From Lepas anatifera (lineage: Eukaryota; Arthropoda; Thecostraca; Lepadidae): a stretch of DNA of 64,000 nucleotides. Positions 11,965 to 21,247 of this stretch are shown in pieces. The stretch is taken from positions 434,001 through 498,000 of the forward strand of contig JAOTON010000770.1 of assembly GCA_034440635.1 (NCBI GenBank). Direction: 5' to 3'. The translations under genes and the position numbers were made by a program. The notes below the pieces were generated by a model. That model worked only from the letters and a program-made list of their open reading frames with translations. It was not told the origin of the DNA and did no database searches. Every line of letters starts with the position of its first letter. The first letter of the stretch is position 1.

Positions 11965-13155
11965 TCACTGGCTAGTGGGAGCACTGCCATCAGACGGGAG
12001 CGGTGCTGAAGCAGTCGGCTCCTTCCGTCCCTCCACCTCTCTGGCCACCCGAAGACGGGAGCCAGGGCCGCCTCTGGCCGAAGCATGACCTCTGCCGGAC
12101 GGGGGTCCAGCCGCGGGCCGCCGGTCCGCCGCCCTCCCGCCCTGCTCGACTGAGTGTCCGGACGAGGACCGTTCGACGGGGCCACGCCGGCCGCGATGTA
12201 CTGAGCCACCACCGCGCCGGGGCAGAGGAGGAAGCTCACCGCCGATGAGTCGGCGTAAATGTTCTTCATTCTGGATTCTGAAGTTATCTCCTCCTCTAGT
12301 CTTCTTACAGTAAACAAATCCTCGCCGGCTGAAGACAGAGGCGATCCTAGATCCGTTCTCGGGCCGCCGAGCGGCGAGGGCAAGCTGAAAGAGTCGCTGC
12401 ATTTCGGGTACCAAGGACTCCGAGATGTAAAGAGGCGGCCTCACTGAGCCAGACCTATCCTCCTCACCAGCCCTCGTGGCTCCCCCACCACGGCCACGTC
12501 GCTGTAACAGATCAAAGCGTCGCTCGTACACTTCGTCGCGCACGCAGCGACGCATGAACTTTACGAACACTTTGTTTTCGTTTTGTAGCTTATGGGCCAC
12601 TTGGATGTCTGCTGCTGTTATATTCAGTCCAGGAAGGCGTTTGTTCATGGCACTCACGGCGCTCTCCACAACCTCCAACGCTGACGACTTTGAGCCAAAG
12701 TCGTCGCAAGTTAGAATCAACGACGAGAGGCGTCGATTCATGTCGATACCATTGATCTGTTGTTTCAGATCCTCGTTGATCCGTCTCTGTTCTGAAACCT
12801 CCTGACGCAGACTCTCGATTTCCACGTGCTTCTCTAAGTTTTCAGATTCCAAAATATCCACGCGCTTCTCTATTTGGGCAAATTTTGCCTCGAATGCAGC
12901 GATTACACGATTGTTGCCTTCATCAATTAAATGTTTTATCGCCTCCAGAGTCACAGAATGGGGCTCACAGTCGCGCGTTTTAGAACTTTGCACCGCTCGC
13001 AGATTTTTGGCCTTCTTTCGCTCAATGTTTTTGGTCATTTCTGCTACGGACAGTTGACGTTGACGTTTACGTCCGGTATCAGTTTCTGAAGCTGCATCCG
13101 TGAAAACGGAATCCCTATCCAGCTCGCTTTCGGACTCGGACATGACTCCACTCAC
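11965..13155 (-). CDS. LINE ORF1-type RNA-binding protein
   Basis: This open frame of 396 codons begins MSGVMSESESELDRD. It has an acidic, Ser-rich N-terminus and a basic patch (GRKRQRQ). A heptad-rich coiled coil at about residues 85-145 (FAQIEKRVDILESENLEKHV, then EIESLRQEVSEQRR) is followed by an RRM-like half with SSLILTCDDFG and KVFVKFMRR. Downstream, LYISESLVPEMQRLF and FVYCKKTRGGDNFRI fit the C-terminal domain of L1-type ORF1 proteins. The tail from about residue 310 is Gly/Arg/Pro-rich and probably disordered. Such proteins form trimers that coat LINE RNA. The frame is intact, unlike its presumed partner ORF2, and the stop at 11965 is followed by a long non-coding gap. Confidence 0.72.
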   Translation of the reverse strand: MSGVMSESESELDRDSVFTDAASETDTGRKRQRQLSVAEMTKNIERKKAKNLRAVQSSKTRDCEPHSVTLEAIKHLIDEGNNRVIAAFEAKFAQIEKRVDILESENLEKHVEIESLRQEVSEQRRINEDLKQQINGIDMNRRLSSLILTCDDFGSKSSALEVVESAVSAMNKRLPGLNITAADIQVAHKLQNENKVFVKFMRRCVRDEVYERRFDLLQRRGRGGGATRAGEEDRSGSVRPPLYISESLVPEMQRLFQLALAARRPENGSRIASVFSRRGFVYCKKTRGGDNFRIQNEEHLRRLIGGELPPLPRRGGGSVHRGRRGPVERSSSGHSVEQGGRAADRRPAAGPPSGRGHASARGGPGSRLRVAREVEGRKEPTASAPLPSDGSAPTSQ

Positions 13156-13420
13156 CCGATTCAGATGTCGCCTGGTTCACTTTTCACACCCCTGGCGCTG
13201 GGATGGTAGCTATCATTCACTGCACCAAGCCATACATCAATCTGTTCATTTCTTTCCTGCCACACCACTGCACTGGTTGGCTATTAGATGCCTTACACCG
13301 ATCGAGGCTCCGCGCCGACGCACGCCACGCAGGCTCACACCATGCCCCTCCGGACACGTCCGACCTCGGCCGGGGTCAGGCGCAGACTCGGAAGGGGCTT
13401 CAGCTTAATCGGAGCCATTT
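13156..13420 (-). other. Probable 5' leader of the minus-strand LINE
   Basis: This sequence lies immediately upstream of the LINE ORF1 start. It is moderately GC-rich and contains no host feature that I recognise. The outer boundary of the element was not determined from a target duplication. Confidence 0.3.
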
Positions 13421-13644
13421 ATTAGCCCTTCAACTATGGACGATGAAATCCAGGCTCAACCAGTTTACTCAAGATGTATACCAAAGTAATGCAAGAGAAA
13501 AATAATCAAAAACACAACCTTGCAACGTATTGCTTCTACCACACCACGGGATTCTAGGGCCTTGGCCTCCGCCATATCCACAAGGCAACACACCAAACCG
13601 CAGGGCTGCTTTTCTTCAAACCAAAGATACCTTTTACACCGGCT

Positions 13645-13684
13645 TTGCCGCAAGGGCGCTGTTCAAACAGCGCCCTTGCGGCAA
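13645..13684. repeat. Perfect 19-bp inverted repeat with 2-nt loop
   Basis: The arm TTGCCGCAAGGGCGCTGTT (13645-13663) is followed by CA and then its exact complement (13666-13684). The same CGCCCTTGCGG core reappears once at about 14412. It could form a very stable hairpin or cruciform. It has no U-tract and is not in a bacterial context, so I do not call it a terminator. Confidence 0.8.
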
Positions 13685-13859
13685 CGTTGAGCGTACTTCC
13701 AAACAGAAGGAAACGAAGGAAAAAACTGTTTTGCCTGTCGCCTTTACCTTTACGGCGGCCTGTCGGGCCAAGCTGTCGCGTGCTATGGAATACAAATCGG
13801 GCCCGACATGCCGGTGAAGGAATTTTTCCAGCAGAGGATTTTCTGGGTGACGTTTAAAA

Positions 13860-13978
13860 GGCCCTCTGTGCATAAGGCCCTCTATTCAAAGGTTCCTCGA
13901 TTCATAAGTCCCTCGAAAAAGACCCTCTGTGCATAAGGCCCTCTATTCAAAGGTCCCTCGATTCATAAGTCCCTCGAT
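13860..13978. repeat. Two tandem copies of a ~61-bp unit
   Basis: The unit contains CCCTCTGTGCATAAGG, then CCCTCTATTCAAAGG, then CCTCGATTCATAAGTCCCTC. It occurs twice in direct orientation with only a few differences. Inside the unit the pattern 'CCCTC...ATAAG' itself recurs, so it is a minisatellite made of shorter related modules. Confidence 0.8.
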
Positions 13979-13984
13979 TTTCCA

Positions 13985-16045
13985 TCGGTTCTTGCCGCAC
14001 ACTGGCTTGATATGGGAGAGGTGCAAATTCATGAAAAACTTGTTGAGTGAAAGAGGTGACAAATCTAATATTGAGTTTTTTTAGAACAAAAATATTTTCT
14101 GCTTCCTTTCAAGATTTTTTTCTCACAGATTGTAAGATCTGTCGCAAAACCATACCGTGCCCTAAAATCTGTCCGGCACTTTATGACCCGAGAGCCCGAC
14201 TTTTTGCAGCTCTGGGTCACTCAATGGTGCTTGTTATTATTTGATATGGATATTCTCTAATTTTCAGATCGAAATTGTCTCTCATAGTCTGCTTGATCTC
14301 TGAAATCCCACATTAGCAAGCTAGTGATAAAGGCGGGTACAGCTGTCCAGGGACCCCCGAGCCGCTTTGCATGCAGCTCCAAGGAAAAAGTGAGCCGTCA
14401 TGGATACCAAACGCCCTTGCGGAGCAACGCTTTGCTTAGCTTGAAAAAACGCTTTGGCGAAGGTCGTCCGAATCGATCGGCTGCAGTTAGTCGGGTCTCT
14501 TGAGGCGGCGCGCGCGGGCGGTGTGTTTGCTCGTTGGCAAGGTCGGTGGGACGGCCTCCCACCTGTGCTGCCGATTGGGTCTGGCGCGCCCGGGCGTGGC
14601 CGAGAAATCGGCCCAACGCCAGCGACGTGGTGAGAAAATATGCCATTCATTTCGTGTGCTTCCCTTCGCTATCAAAGTCGCGTGACGGCTCTTCATTCAG
14701 AGCGGCTGCGCTGGCTAAAATAAACGGAAATGGTCATTAGTTGTCAAGCACAGCAGTTTTACAGGTAGACATCAGAACTTTAATGAAAGAATGTGCTATT
14801 TTTCTACAATTCCCTTCCTATTTGCACCTTTTCTTGTCCACACTGCTGGGTTCACCGGCGTGGGCATCGGTGAATGAGGAACCGGGCAATGAAAGTCAAG
14901 CTGTAGAGATTCTGCCTTTCGTGAGCTGCTGCGGCTTGTCCAGTTGGATGACCTGCTGTTTCTGTGGAGATGGATGGCCAGGTGGCCACTGCTGCTGTAC
15001 TGAGCTGCCGGGAGGGCGCTCCCCGGGAACGTGTGGGAAGACAAAGGTGCGGAGACGGCTATGAGGTGTGGGAGGGGAAGATGTAAATCAACTCCCCGCG
15101 ATGTATCCCTGTATAAATTACAGCAATCTGGACCTCGGTCAAAACTTCCAGCAGTATTAGCTTTCTTTCAGAGGATGGCATCGTTATATAGTTATATTCT
15201 GATAATTGTATTTGGTCTGAGTGCAGCATAAAGGATAACAATTTTATCACGATCAGGATAAGTAAGAAAATAGGTTGAAAATATGTTTTCCATTTGCTTG
15301 TAAGCGCCTAAGACATACAGCTTGACCGAAAGAATAACTGAAGCATATATGCATATTAAAAACGTAACATATTTAGGTATGAAAATAAAAAGGCTTTGAT
15401 TCAAGGTGCTGTATGATTATTTACCAGAGTCGTGCGGCTAACTTCTCAAGCCCGCTACTCCACTGTTCCGCTACTTGCGAACTTTTCAAATGGTACAGGA
15501 GTCTTAAAGCGGTTTTCATAGCAAAGTAGTAGCGGAGAAGGGTAGCGGACTCGCAATAACTCAAAAGCGCTACCTCTGCCGACAACATGTTAGGGGATCG
15601 CTTTTTTCCAAAAATGGGAGGTGGAAATTGGGGGAAATGTTTTCCTAACCGGGAAAAGAAAAACGAGATAGATAAAGGTTTGTTGTGGTGTTTTTCTACA
15701 TATCTTAAAAAACTAATACCTTCGGATGTATTATACAATTATTTTTATAAATTTTGTCCAAGTTGTTCACAATTCGCTTTTGGAGACGGAGCTGCACTAA
15801 AGTCATCAGGGACTTGCCACGGGGACCCGACCCCACCACCGAACGAGCAACTCCCACAATAACGGCTTAATTTAGAAGCCAAAGTTTAAAGTCCCATAAA
15901 GCACAGGGACGGCTGGCCCGCTCAGGTCACCCTCTCACCAGTCAGTTGCCAGCCGACCTACGTCCAGTAAACTATTGAGCGCCGGAGCATCTTAGGGGAT
16001 CCAATCCCAAGCCTGGATATGCACCACTAATACATGTTTCGGAGC
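13985..16045. other. Intronic sequence, mostly unassigned
   Basis: This part of the large intron has a GC-rich patch at about 14,330-14,690 with accidental frames on both strands. A segment at about 15,425-15,565 repeats GTAGCGG-like words in both orientations and may be the remains of a small DNA transposon. I found no exon or RNA gene. The tRNA-like head at 16050-16092 reads on the minus strand, so a SINE body would extend down to about 15,860. Confidence 0.4.
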
Positions 16046-16049
16046 AGCG

Positions 16050-16092
16050 GGCTGGCGCCCAGCGCTCTACCAATTGAGCTACCGGGGCGGCA
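16050..16092 (-). repeat. tRNA-like 5' half, probably head of a SINE
   Basis: On the minus strand this reads as a tRNA 5' half. After an acceptor-like GCCCCGG comes TAGCTCAATTGGTAGAGC, a good D-arm and RNA polymerase III A box. The following arm is GCTGGGCGCCAGC, a short hairpin that cannot form a normal seven-base anticodon loop, and I see no B box (GGTTCGANNCC) at the right distance. It is therefore not a working tRNA. A tRNA-derived SINE of roughly 200 bp (down to about 15,860) is the likeliest explanation; a decayed tRNA gene is the alternative. Confidence 0.5.
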
Positions 16093-16684
16093 AACAAATA
16101 AAATGTAGTTTTTCTTGAAATGTATTGAAAAAGAAAAGTAAAGAACAGCCATTTCTGGGATTATTTCTGCTATTTCTGGGATTTCTGGGATTAACAGCCA
16201 TTTCTAGGAACAACCATTTCACTCTATATTATAGAATAGGACACTGGAACCAGGAATGCCCGAAATTTTCTCGGTTTGAAATGCCGGTTAGTAAAAAAAT
16301 GGGGTAGCTTTGGATCAGAATATTGAGGTAGATTCTCATTGCTGGATGTCTAGCTCATTTCTCGTCAAACTTTTCCAAACAGTAGGTATCTATCTAGAAT
16401 TATTTAAAGATGATTTCAAACAGCAGTGTTAGTTATTGGAACTTCGTAATTCAGTGTTCAGTAAACAAAACGTATGATCAGTATTCGGATGCGGATTGGT
16501 TTAAGATCGAGATCCAAACCGATTGGATCACAGTGTAGATCCCGAACTGGATGGGGAAACTTTCGAACGGCCCGGACTGGTCTTGAACTTTCTTCTTCTA
16601 GATATACTCCAAAGCTATAGCCCCCAAAAGGAAGCTATAGCCCCCAATATTCTTATGTTTGATATCTTATAAATGCTCAGGTTT
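16093..16684. other. Intronic sequence with no recognised feature
   Basis: AT-rich filler with a short duplication (ATTTCTGGGATT-type words near 16150-16200). No coding or RNA signal is seen. Confidence 0.45.
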
Positions 16685-17529
16685 TTAACACGCGCATTGA
16701 CGGGGGTGGGTACCCACCCCCTCGGGTTTTTCGGAGACAGCAGAAAAACGGCGGCGCGTAGCGCCGCCGTACCTGGCATACCTTTTCCCTCATCATTTTT
16801 ACAACTTCTGTGAAAATTGTAAGGTTAGGTCATCTCAGGTCAGGTCACCAGTACAGGTCAAGTTACCCGACCTAAAAAAAGTTTAAGATAGCATAAGTCG
16901 GAGCAGAGTGAACTTATCCGATTGAAACTCATATCACATAATGGCCCCACCGAGTTCTCTAAAATATGTTCCGGTATTTTTTATATCGATGACCTAAGGT
17001 CAGGTACAAGGCATGACCTCTCCATTGGAAATACATGGGAAAAATGTTTTTTTACGGAATAACTCAGTGACGGAGTGTGATAGAGCATTTATTTTAGCTG
17101 AATTAACTCGCATGGGCTTTGCGGTTCTAATGATATGCATTTTATATAATTTGACCTGACCTGACCTCAGGTCAGGTCAAATCTTTAATTTAACCTAGTA
17201 AGGTCAAATTATATATCATTCGATTTGGCTTGCTGAGAGGATTCATATAGTTCAAGTCGTTTTGCTCTATCTTTACGTGTTCAGATGTAATGGCCGAAAA
17301 ACTGAATTTACATGTTATCCCTATGATGGCATGTTTTGACCTCTCGTGACCTTAAATGTGACCTGACAAAAAAATGGTTCAATTGTTTTCGATGGAGAAG
17401 CGGATGGGCAGCCCAACTCCGTTTACCGTTTTTCGCTACCTACCGTGGTTCTCGAGATCTAAGGGGGCGGGTACCCGCCCCCCCCGTCAATGCAAAGGTG
17501 GCTCAGACCCCCGTCAATGCGCGTGTTAA
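16685..17529 (+). mobile_element. TTAA-bounded MITE, copy 3
   Basis: This 845-bp copy in the same orientation as copies 1 and 2 has TTAA at both ends, the same CACGCGCATTGACGGGGG inverted termini and the same internal half-site palindrome near 17155-17178. The high similarity over 14 kb of separation indicates a recently active family. Confidence 0.85.
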
Positions 17530-18093
17530 AGGAATTGCCTGTTCTTGTTGGTGAACTAGCCTTTGGTAGGGGGGCCAGGGATAGGTGCATCACAGGCTGA
17601 ATACATGAATGGCTATAACTAGAATTCATACATAAAAAACGATTAAATCAGGCTCAGAAAAAAACGCTTCAGCGTAAAACCTGCTGAACAAGAAATTAAG
17701 TCAGTATTGCACTCTTGGTCCGAAGCAGGAGTTAAATTTTCAACATTTCATAAGCTGCAGAACTTTTATCCTTGTTTGGTGTTTTCGCGATGATTGTGTC
17801 AGCCGGGGCTAAATGAATAGTTTTTCTTGGGCAGGCTGCATACATTATTTCTAATGTAAAATTTTGGAAATAGATTCAGAACGAGAAGTATTAGAAGATA
17901 CAAACTAAAATAAGTCATGTTTGTCCCAGCAAAGGCCTGGGCGCAACCACCATCAGGTCCCGGTGCCGTGACGCTGGGGCCAAAAGTAGAACCTCTAATC
18001 ATGATTTTCGTATACATAAATAAATACGAAAGAAGGAAAATTAAGCGTTGATAAGTTTTGAAGTGCTGCGGCGAGGAGCATGATTATGAGTTG
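17530..18093. other. Intronic sequence with no recognised feature
   Basis: No coding frame, repeat end or RNA gene was recognised between the MITE and the inverted repeat that follows. Confidence 0.4.
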
Positions 18094-18306
18094 CTAAGAT
18101 GTTCCCTGGCCTCTCCCCTCGAATCCGGAAATGTAAAAAACACTGAAGATTATTATAACACTGACCTCGAATAGGTCTGGCTATACTAGGACTGAGAATT
18201 ATTGATATTTACTCGACGATTCTGATGAAGGGCTGTGCCCGAATATATAATCTTCAGTGTTTTTTACATTTCCGGATTCGAGGGGAGAGGCCAGGGAACA
18301 TCTTAG
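18094..18306. repeat. 60-bp perfect inverted repeat with hammerhead-like core
   Basis: The 60 bp at 18094-18153 are the exact reverse complement of 18247-18306, separated by 93 bp. Just before the right arm lies TTCTGATGAAGGGCTGTG followed by CCCGAA (about 18219-18244). This contains CTGATGA, a GGGC/GCCC stem and GAA, the arrangement of a hammerhead ribozyme core, though with an extra A before the stem and U after GAA. Degenerate relatives occur on both strands at about 57174-57462. Hammerhead motifs are known in Penelope-like retroelements, so this may be a terminal remnant of such an element. No PLE coding region is seen nearby. Confidence 0.6.
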
Positions 18307-19664
18307 AAGGAAAATTATCCCACATTGTGCTAAACATACCATTCTTTCAAATGACGGTCTTGAATACTTGATATCTATAACAGACTGGAAACTGTGGACA
18401 GTCATATAAAAAAATCAACCAACTCTGGTCCCACTACGGGTTATTGCTGCATCTTTTTTTCTATAAGATCTATTGTGCAGGAACAGGGGCTTCGAAAAAC
18501 GAGACAATGCTATCTGGAGGAATCTAATCCAGGAAGCGACGCCGCCTAAAGTGTTGGCCACGAGCGGGCGCGATCCGCCCCGCCTCAAGGTCACGATGAA
18601 TAAACAACAGCTGGGTATCGGAGCCCGCCAGACCATAAGTATATCTGAATCAATACCAAGCTATCGGATAAACCAGGGCGATTTCATGGCTCACTTATGA
18701 TGAATGGTGAATTTCGGTAAGAAGAGTAAAACGAATGGAAAGTGTGTCATCTGTTAATGGTCTGCGAGAGAGCTTGCTCCTGAATGTATATGTGTCTATT
18801 TAACTTTCTATTGCCTTCAAATATCACCATGAGTCGGGAAAGTAAAGCTTGGGTTTTGCGTAAATAGAAATGTGTTGTTCCCGAAGACAATTTAAGAGCC
18901 AAACTGAACGCCAGATAAACATGAACCAGGCATGACTTTGGGTCTCCCGGATAGATGGCACGAACTGGCCTGCAGCTTGAAGAAATAGGGGTCACTTTGG
19001 CCGATATTATCTACATCATTCCCTCCATTGCAATCGAATAAATGCATTGCTTCGATTCACTGGGCTGTTCATTCATTTTATCGCCGTGTGTACCATGAAA
19101 ACGCCTTCAAAATCCCAGGTCTAGAAAACGGAACTGATAAAAAGAGCTGGATTTTTAGTAAATCTCCTGGTGCCAACCCGGGACGTCCGCGGAGGCACTT
19201 ATCCGGCCATCCAATCCCCTCCTAAATGCACGAGCTTTGAAAGCTGCTTACGGCATCTGCAGAAGAGATATCTACCCGTGATTTGTGGCTGTCCTGGCCA
19301 TTTTGATACTCCTCGTGTTCCAACATGTGACTTGGGGCTATATTTGTTTCTGTGTCGCAAAATGAATATCACAAAATAGATTAAGTCGTAGGTGAATGAC
19401 TCCCTCGTAGTTTTTTTTCTAGTTGTTCTAGTTTCCCTACATTTAGTTGTGGTCTAAAGGGGCCCTAGTGCATGTTCCACTTGATTTTGCTTTCTAAATT
19501 ACGTTGCAAAAGCCTTATTCTCTATAGCTCACTTCGGAGTAGGCCCAAAAAAATAATATCATCTCTTTCGCGTTGTCTCACTTTGCTGCCGCGGCGCGAC
19601 TGCAAAGTGAGGCGCGGCAGCACCGGTGCCGGCGACGCCATTTGCCGTTGCCGTTGTTGCCGTT
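18307..19664. other. Intronic sequence upstream of kinase exon 3
   Basis: No coding frame is convincing here. A GC-rich segment at about 19,590-19,680 is rich in GTTGCC/GCCGTT units and is the counterpart of the CAA-rich simple repeat at 40360-40430 in the paralogue. Confidence 0.4.
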
Positions 19665-19789
19665 GCTGTCGTTGCTCCCCTCCGACAGCTGCCGGAGCTG
19701 CGCAGCCTTTCGGCTCTGGAGGGTCTTGGCAGCAGCTCCTCTGCTCCACTCCTCCCTCTCTGACGGATGCATCCCCCGATTGCCGGCAG
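19665..19789 (+). other. Intron end conserved between the two kinase paralogues
   Basis: From GTTGCTCCCCTCCGAC to the acceptor TTGCCGGCAG this intron end differs by only about 2 bases in ~125 from the minus-strand paralogue (40243 to about 40367). This exceeds the conservation of coding exon 2, so recent gene conversion or selection on an intronic element is likely. Confidence 0.7.
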
Positions 19790-19969
19790 GTCGGTGGGCG
19801 TGCTGACCTACGTGCTGCTGACCGGGTTCACGCCGTTTGGAGGTGACACCGACGCTGAGACGTTCCGCAACATCGCCTCCGCCGAGCCCGAGTTCCCCGA
19901 CGAGCTGTTCGAGGATGTGTCGGAGGCCGCCAAGGACTTCGTGCGCAGCTGCCTGCACAAGCAGCCCAG
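19790..19969 (+). CDS. Drak: Drak-like kinase copy 1, C-lobe exon
   Basis: This 180-nt exon encodes kinase subdomains IX-X: (W)SVGVLTYVLLTGFTPFGG, then DTDAETFRNIASAEPEFPDE and LFEDVSEAAKDFVRSCLHKQ. These are characteristic of the DAPK/DRAK C-lobe (helices F to H). The acceptor AG is at 19788-19789 and the donor GTATGC starts at 19970. The Arg codon at the end is split AG|G with the exon at 24407. The minus-strand exon at 40063-40242 differs at only five bases, all synonymous, while exon 2 of the pair differs at 10 of 49. The 60 residues are therefore identical in the two paralogues. Confidence 0.85.
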
Positions 19970-21247
19970 GTATGCGGACATTTGCCTCAGCCATGCGGAA
20001 GGCTTCGTCTGTCCGTCTGGAATCTCCGTATACAGCTGCACTCTCATGGTCTTATCCCAAATAACACTGGCAGCAGAATAACCATATTCAGGTCCATGCA
20101 CCATTGCTGGTTGTGGGCGACCACGGAGCGTCTGGGCAGATGGCGGCCACGCTGGCAGCACCACCTGTCGTGGCAGTGAGCTACACCGGGCTGGATTTGT
20201 TTGTGTGTCGCCGGTCGCGCCCTGGTAACATGACCCGGCTGAGAGCGCCCTGTTGACAACTGCACTATATCAATCGGGCTGGGGCCGCGTGAACCAGCTG
20301 TGTTTGCATCCGTACACCAACGAAGGCCACTCCTGCGGCTCACTGATCGGGCCAGAAAATGCCAACGCCGTGCATGCGTGTGTGTCACGCTCCAGCTGAA
20401 TGGGCCTTGTTCATTTCTAGTAGCTGAGTGGAAGAGGTGGTAGTTTTCAGTGATGTAAGTGAATGTTTTCCTCGACAGATCCGTGTATTTGCCGGCGGAT
20501 TTTTAGAATCAGATGTTCCGCCAGCAGTTCAGATTCCCCCTTTCTCCCCTACATATAGAATCTCCCCTATTCTCCCCACCATCACCTCCCTTTTGTAGAA
20601 AAAAACAGTGGTGGTGCTTGACCCATAGACAGATCCAGAATCGCTATAGGGGAGAGGAGTGGGCGCCATCCAGACCAAAGGGGCGCCACTTTTTGCCAGT
20701 AAAGCTTACCAGGTGGGCGCCAAATCCTATCGCGGGGCGCCGATTTTCGAATTCGGGGGGGTGGAGGAATTTCAAAGGGGCACCATCGACCCTTCAGATG
20801 AGTGCCGTGACCATTTTAGGGGAGGCACCAAAGGTCAATGGGGGCACTTGCCCTTCTTTGCTACCCCCCTCCCTGGATCCGCCTACGGTTCGCCCATCGT
20901 GACAGCCCAGGCACCATTTGCTCGTGGTATATGCATGAATAATTGCATATAGACTACCTGGTAGTTGGGTAGTAACGTTAATCTTATTCGAAAGACGATT
21001 AAAATCTATATCGGGACTATGCATTTCAGACTTATTTAAATCGAACATCACTTTTTCTGCGATGTTATTGAATAGGGAATGGATGACAAGAGCAAGGCAT
21101 ACACTAGAGTGAGCTGTTCATCGTGAATGAAGTCATGCACTTCTTCCCTCAGCCCTGTTCGGTAATATGTGAGCTCAGTACCCCATCAAGGCCGAATTCT
21201 AGAGCTGCTGGTGACGGTAAGCTCTTACTAGCTCTTCACATTGTATT
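19970..21247 (+). other. Intron 3 (5' part) with a low-copy repeat
   Basis: This is the start of the 4.4-kb intron. A segment at about 20,620-20,890 is bounded by CAGATCCAGAATCGC and CTGGATCCGCC and repeatedly contains GGCGCC. It resembles a decayed non-coding transposon, but no clear target duplication was found. The rest shows nothing recognisable. Confidence 0.4.

Larger units (their letters stand above)
6781..13420 (-). mobile_element. Tx1/L1-clade-like LINE, two ORFs, minus strand
   Basis: This large antisense insertion reads ORF1 (13155-11965) and then ORF2 (10571-6781), the standard order of an L1/Tx1 retrotransposon. About 265 bp upstream of ORF1 could be the 5' leader; its outer limit is a guess. 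The 1.4 kb between the ORFs is longer than I would expect and has no recognised domain, so it may contain a nested insertion, or the two ORFs may come from separate copies. ORF2 has several frame breaks, so the copy is dead. Confidence 0.7.
548..19789 (+). other. 19.2-kb intron of Drak-like copy 1
   Basis: This intron runs from a GTGAGT donor to a TTGCCGGCAG acceptor. It holds three copies of the TTAA MITE, a broken Jockey/CR1-like LINE, a Tx1/L1-like LINE in antisense, a tRNA-like SINE head and a 60-bp inverted repeat. The last ~125 bp are nearly identical to the matching intron end of the minus-strand paralogue. No host exon was recognised inside it. Confidence 0.65.

Noticed and set aside
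13860..13978. Repeat spacing that might suggest a CRISPR array
   Set aside because: Only two long units with no unique spacers, in an arthropod intron; this is a minisatellite.
16050..16092. A functional tRNA gene on the minus strand
   Set aside because: The A box is good, but the anticodon arm cannot form a normal loop and no B box or T arm follows; a SINE head is more likely.
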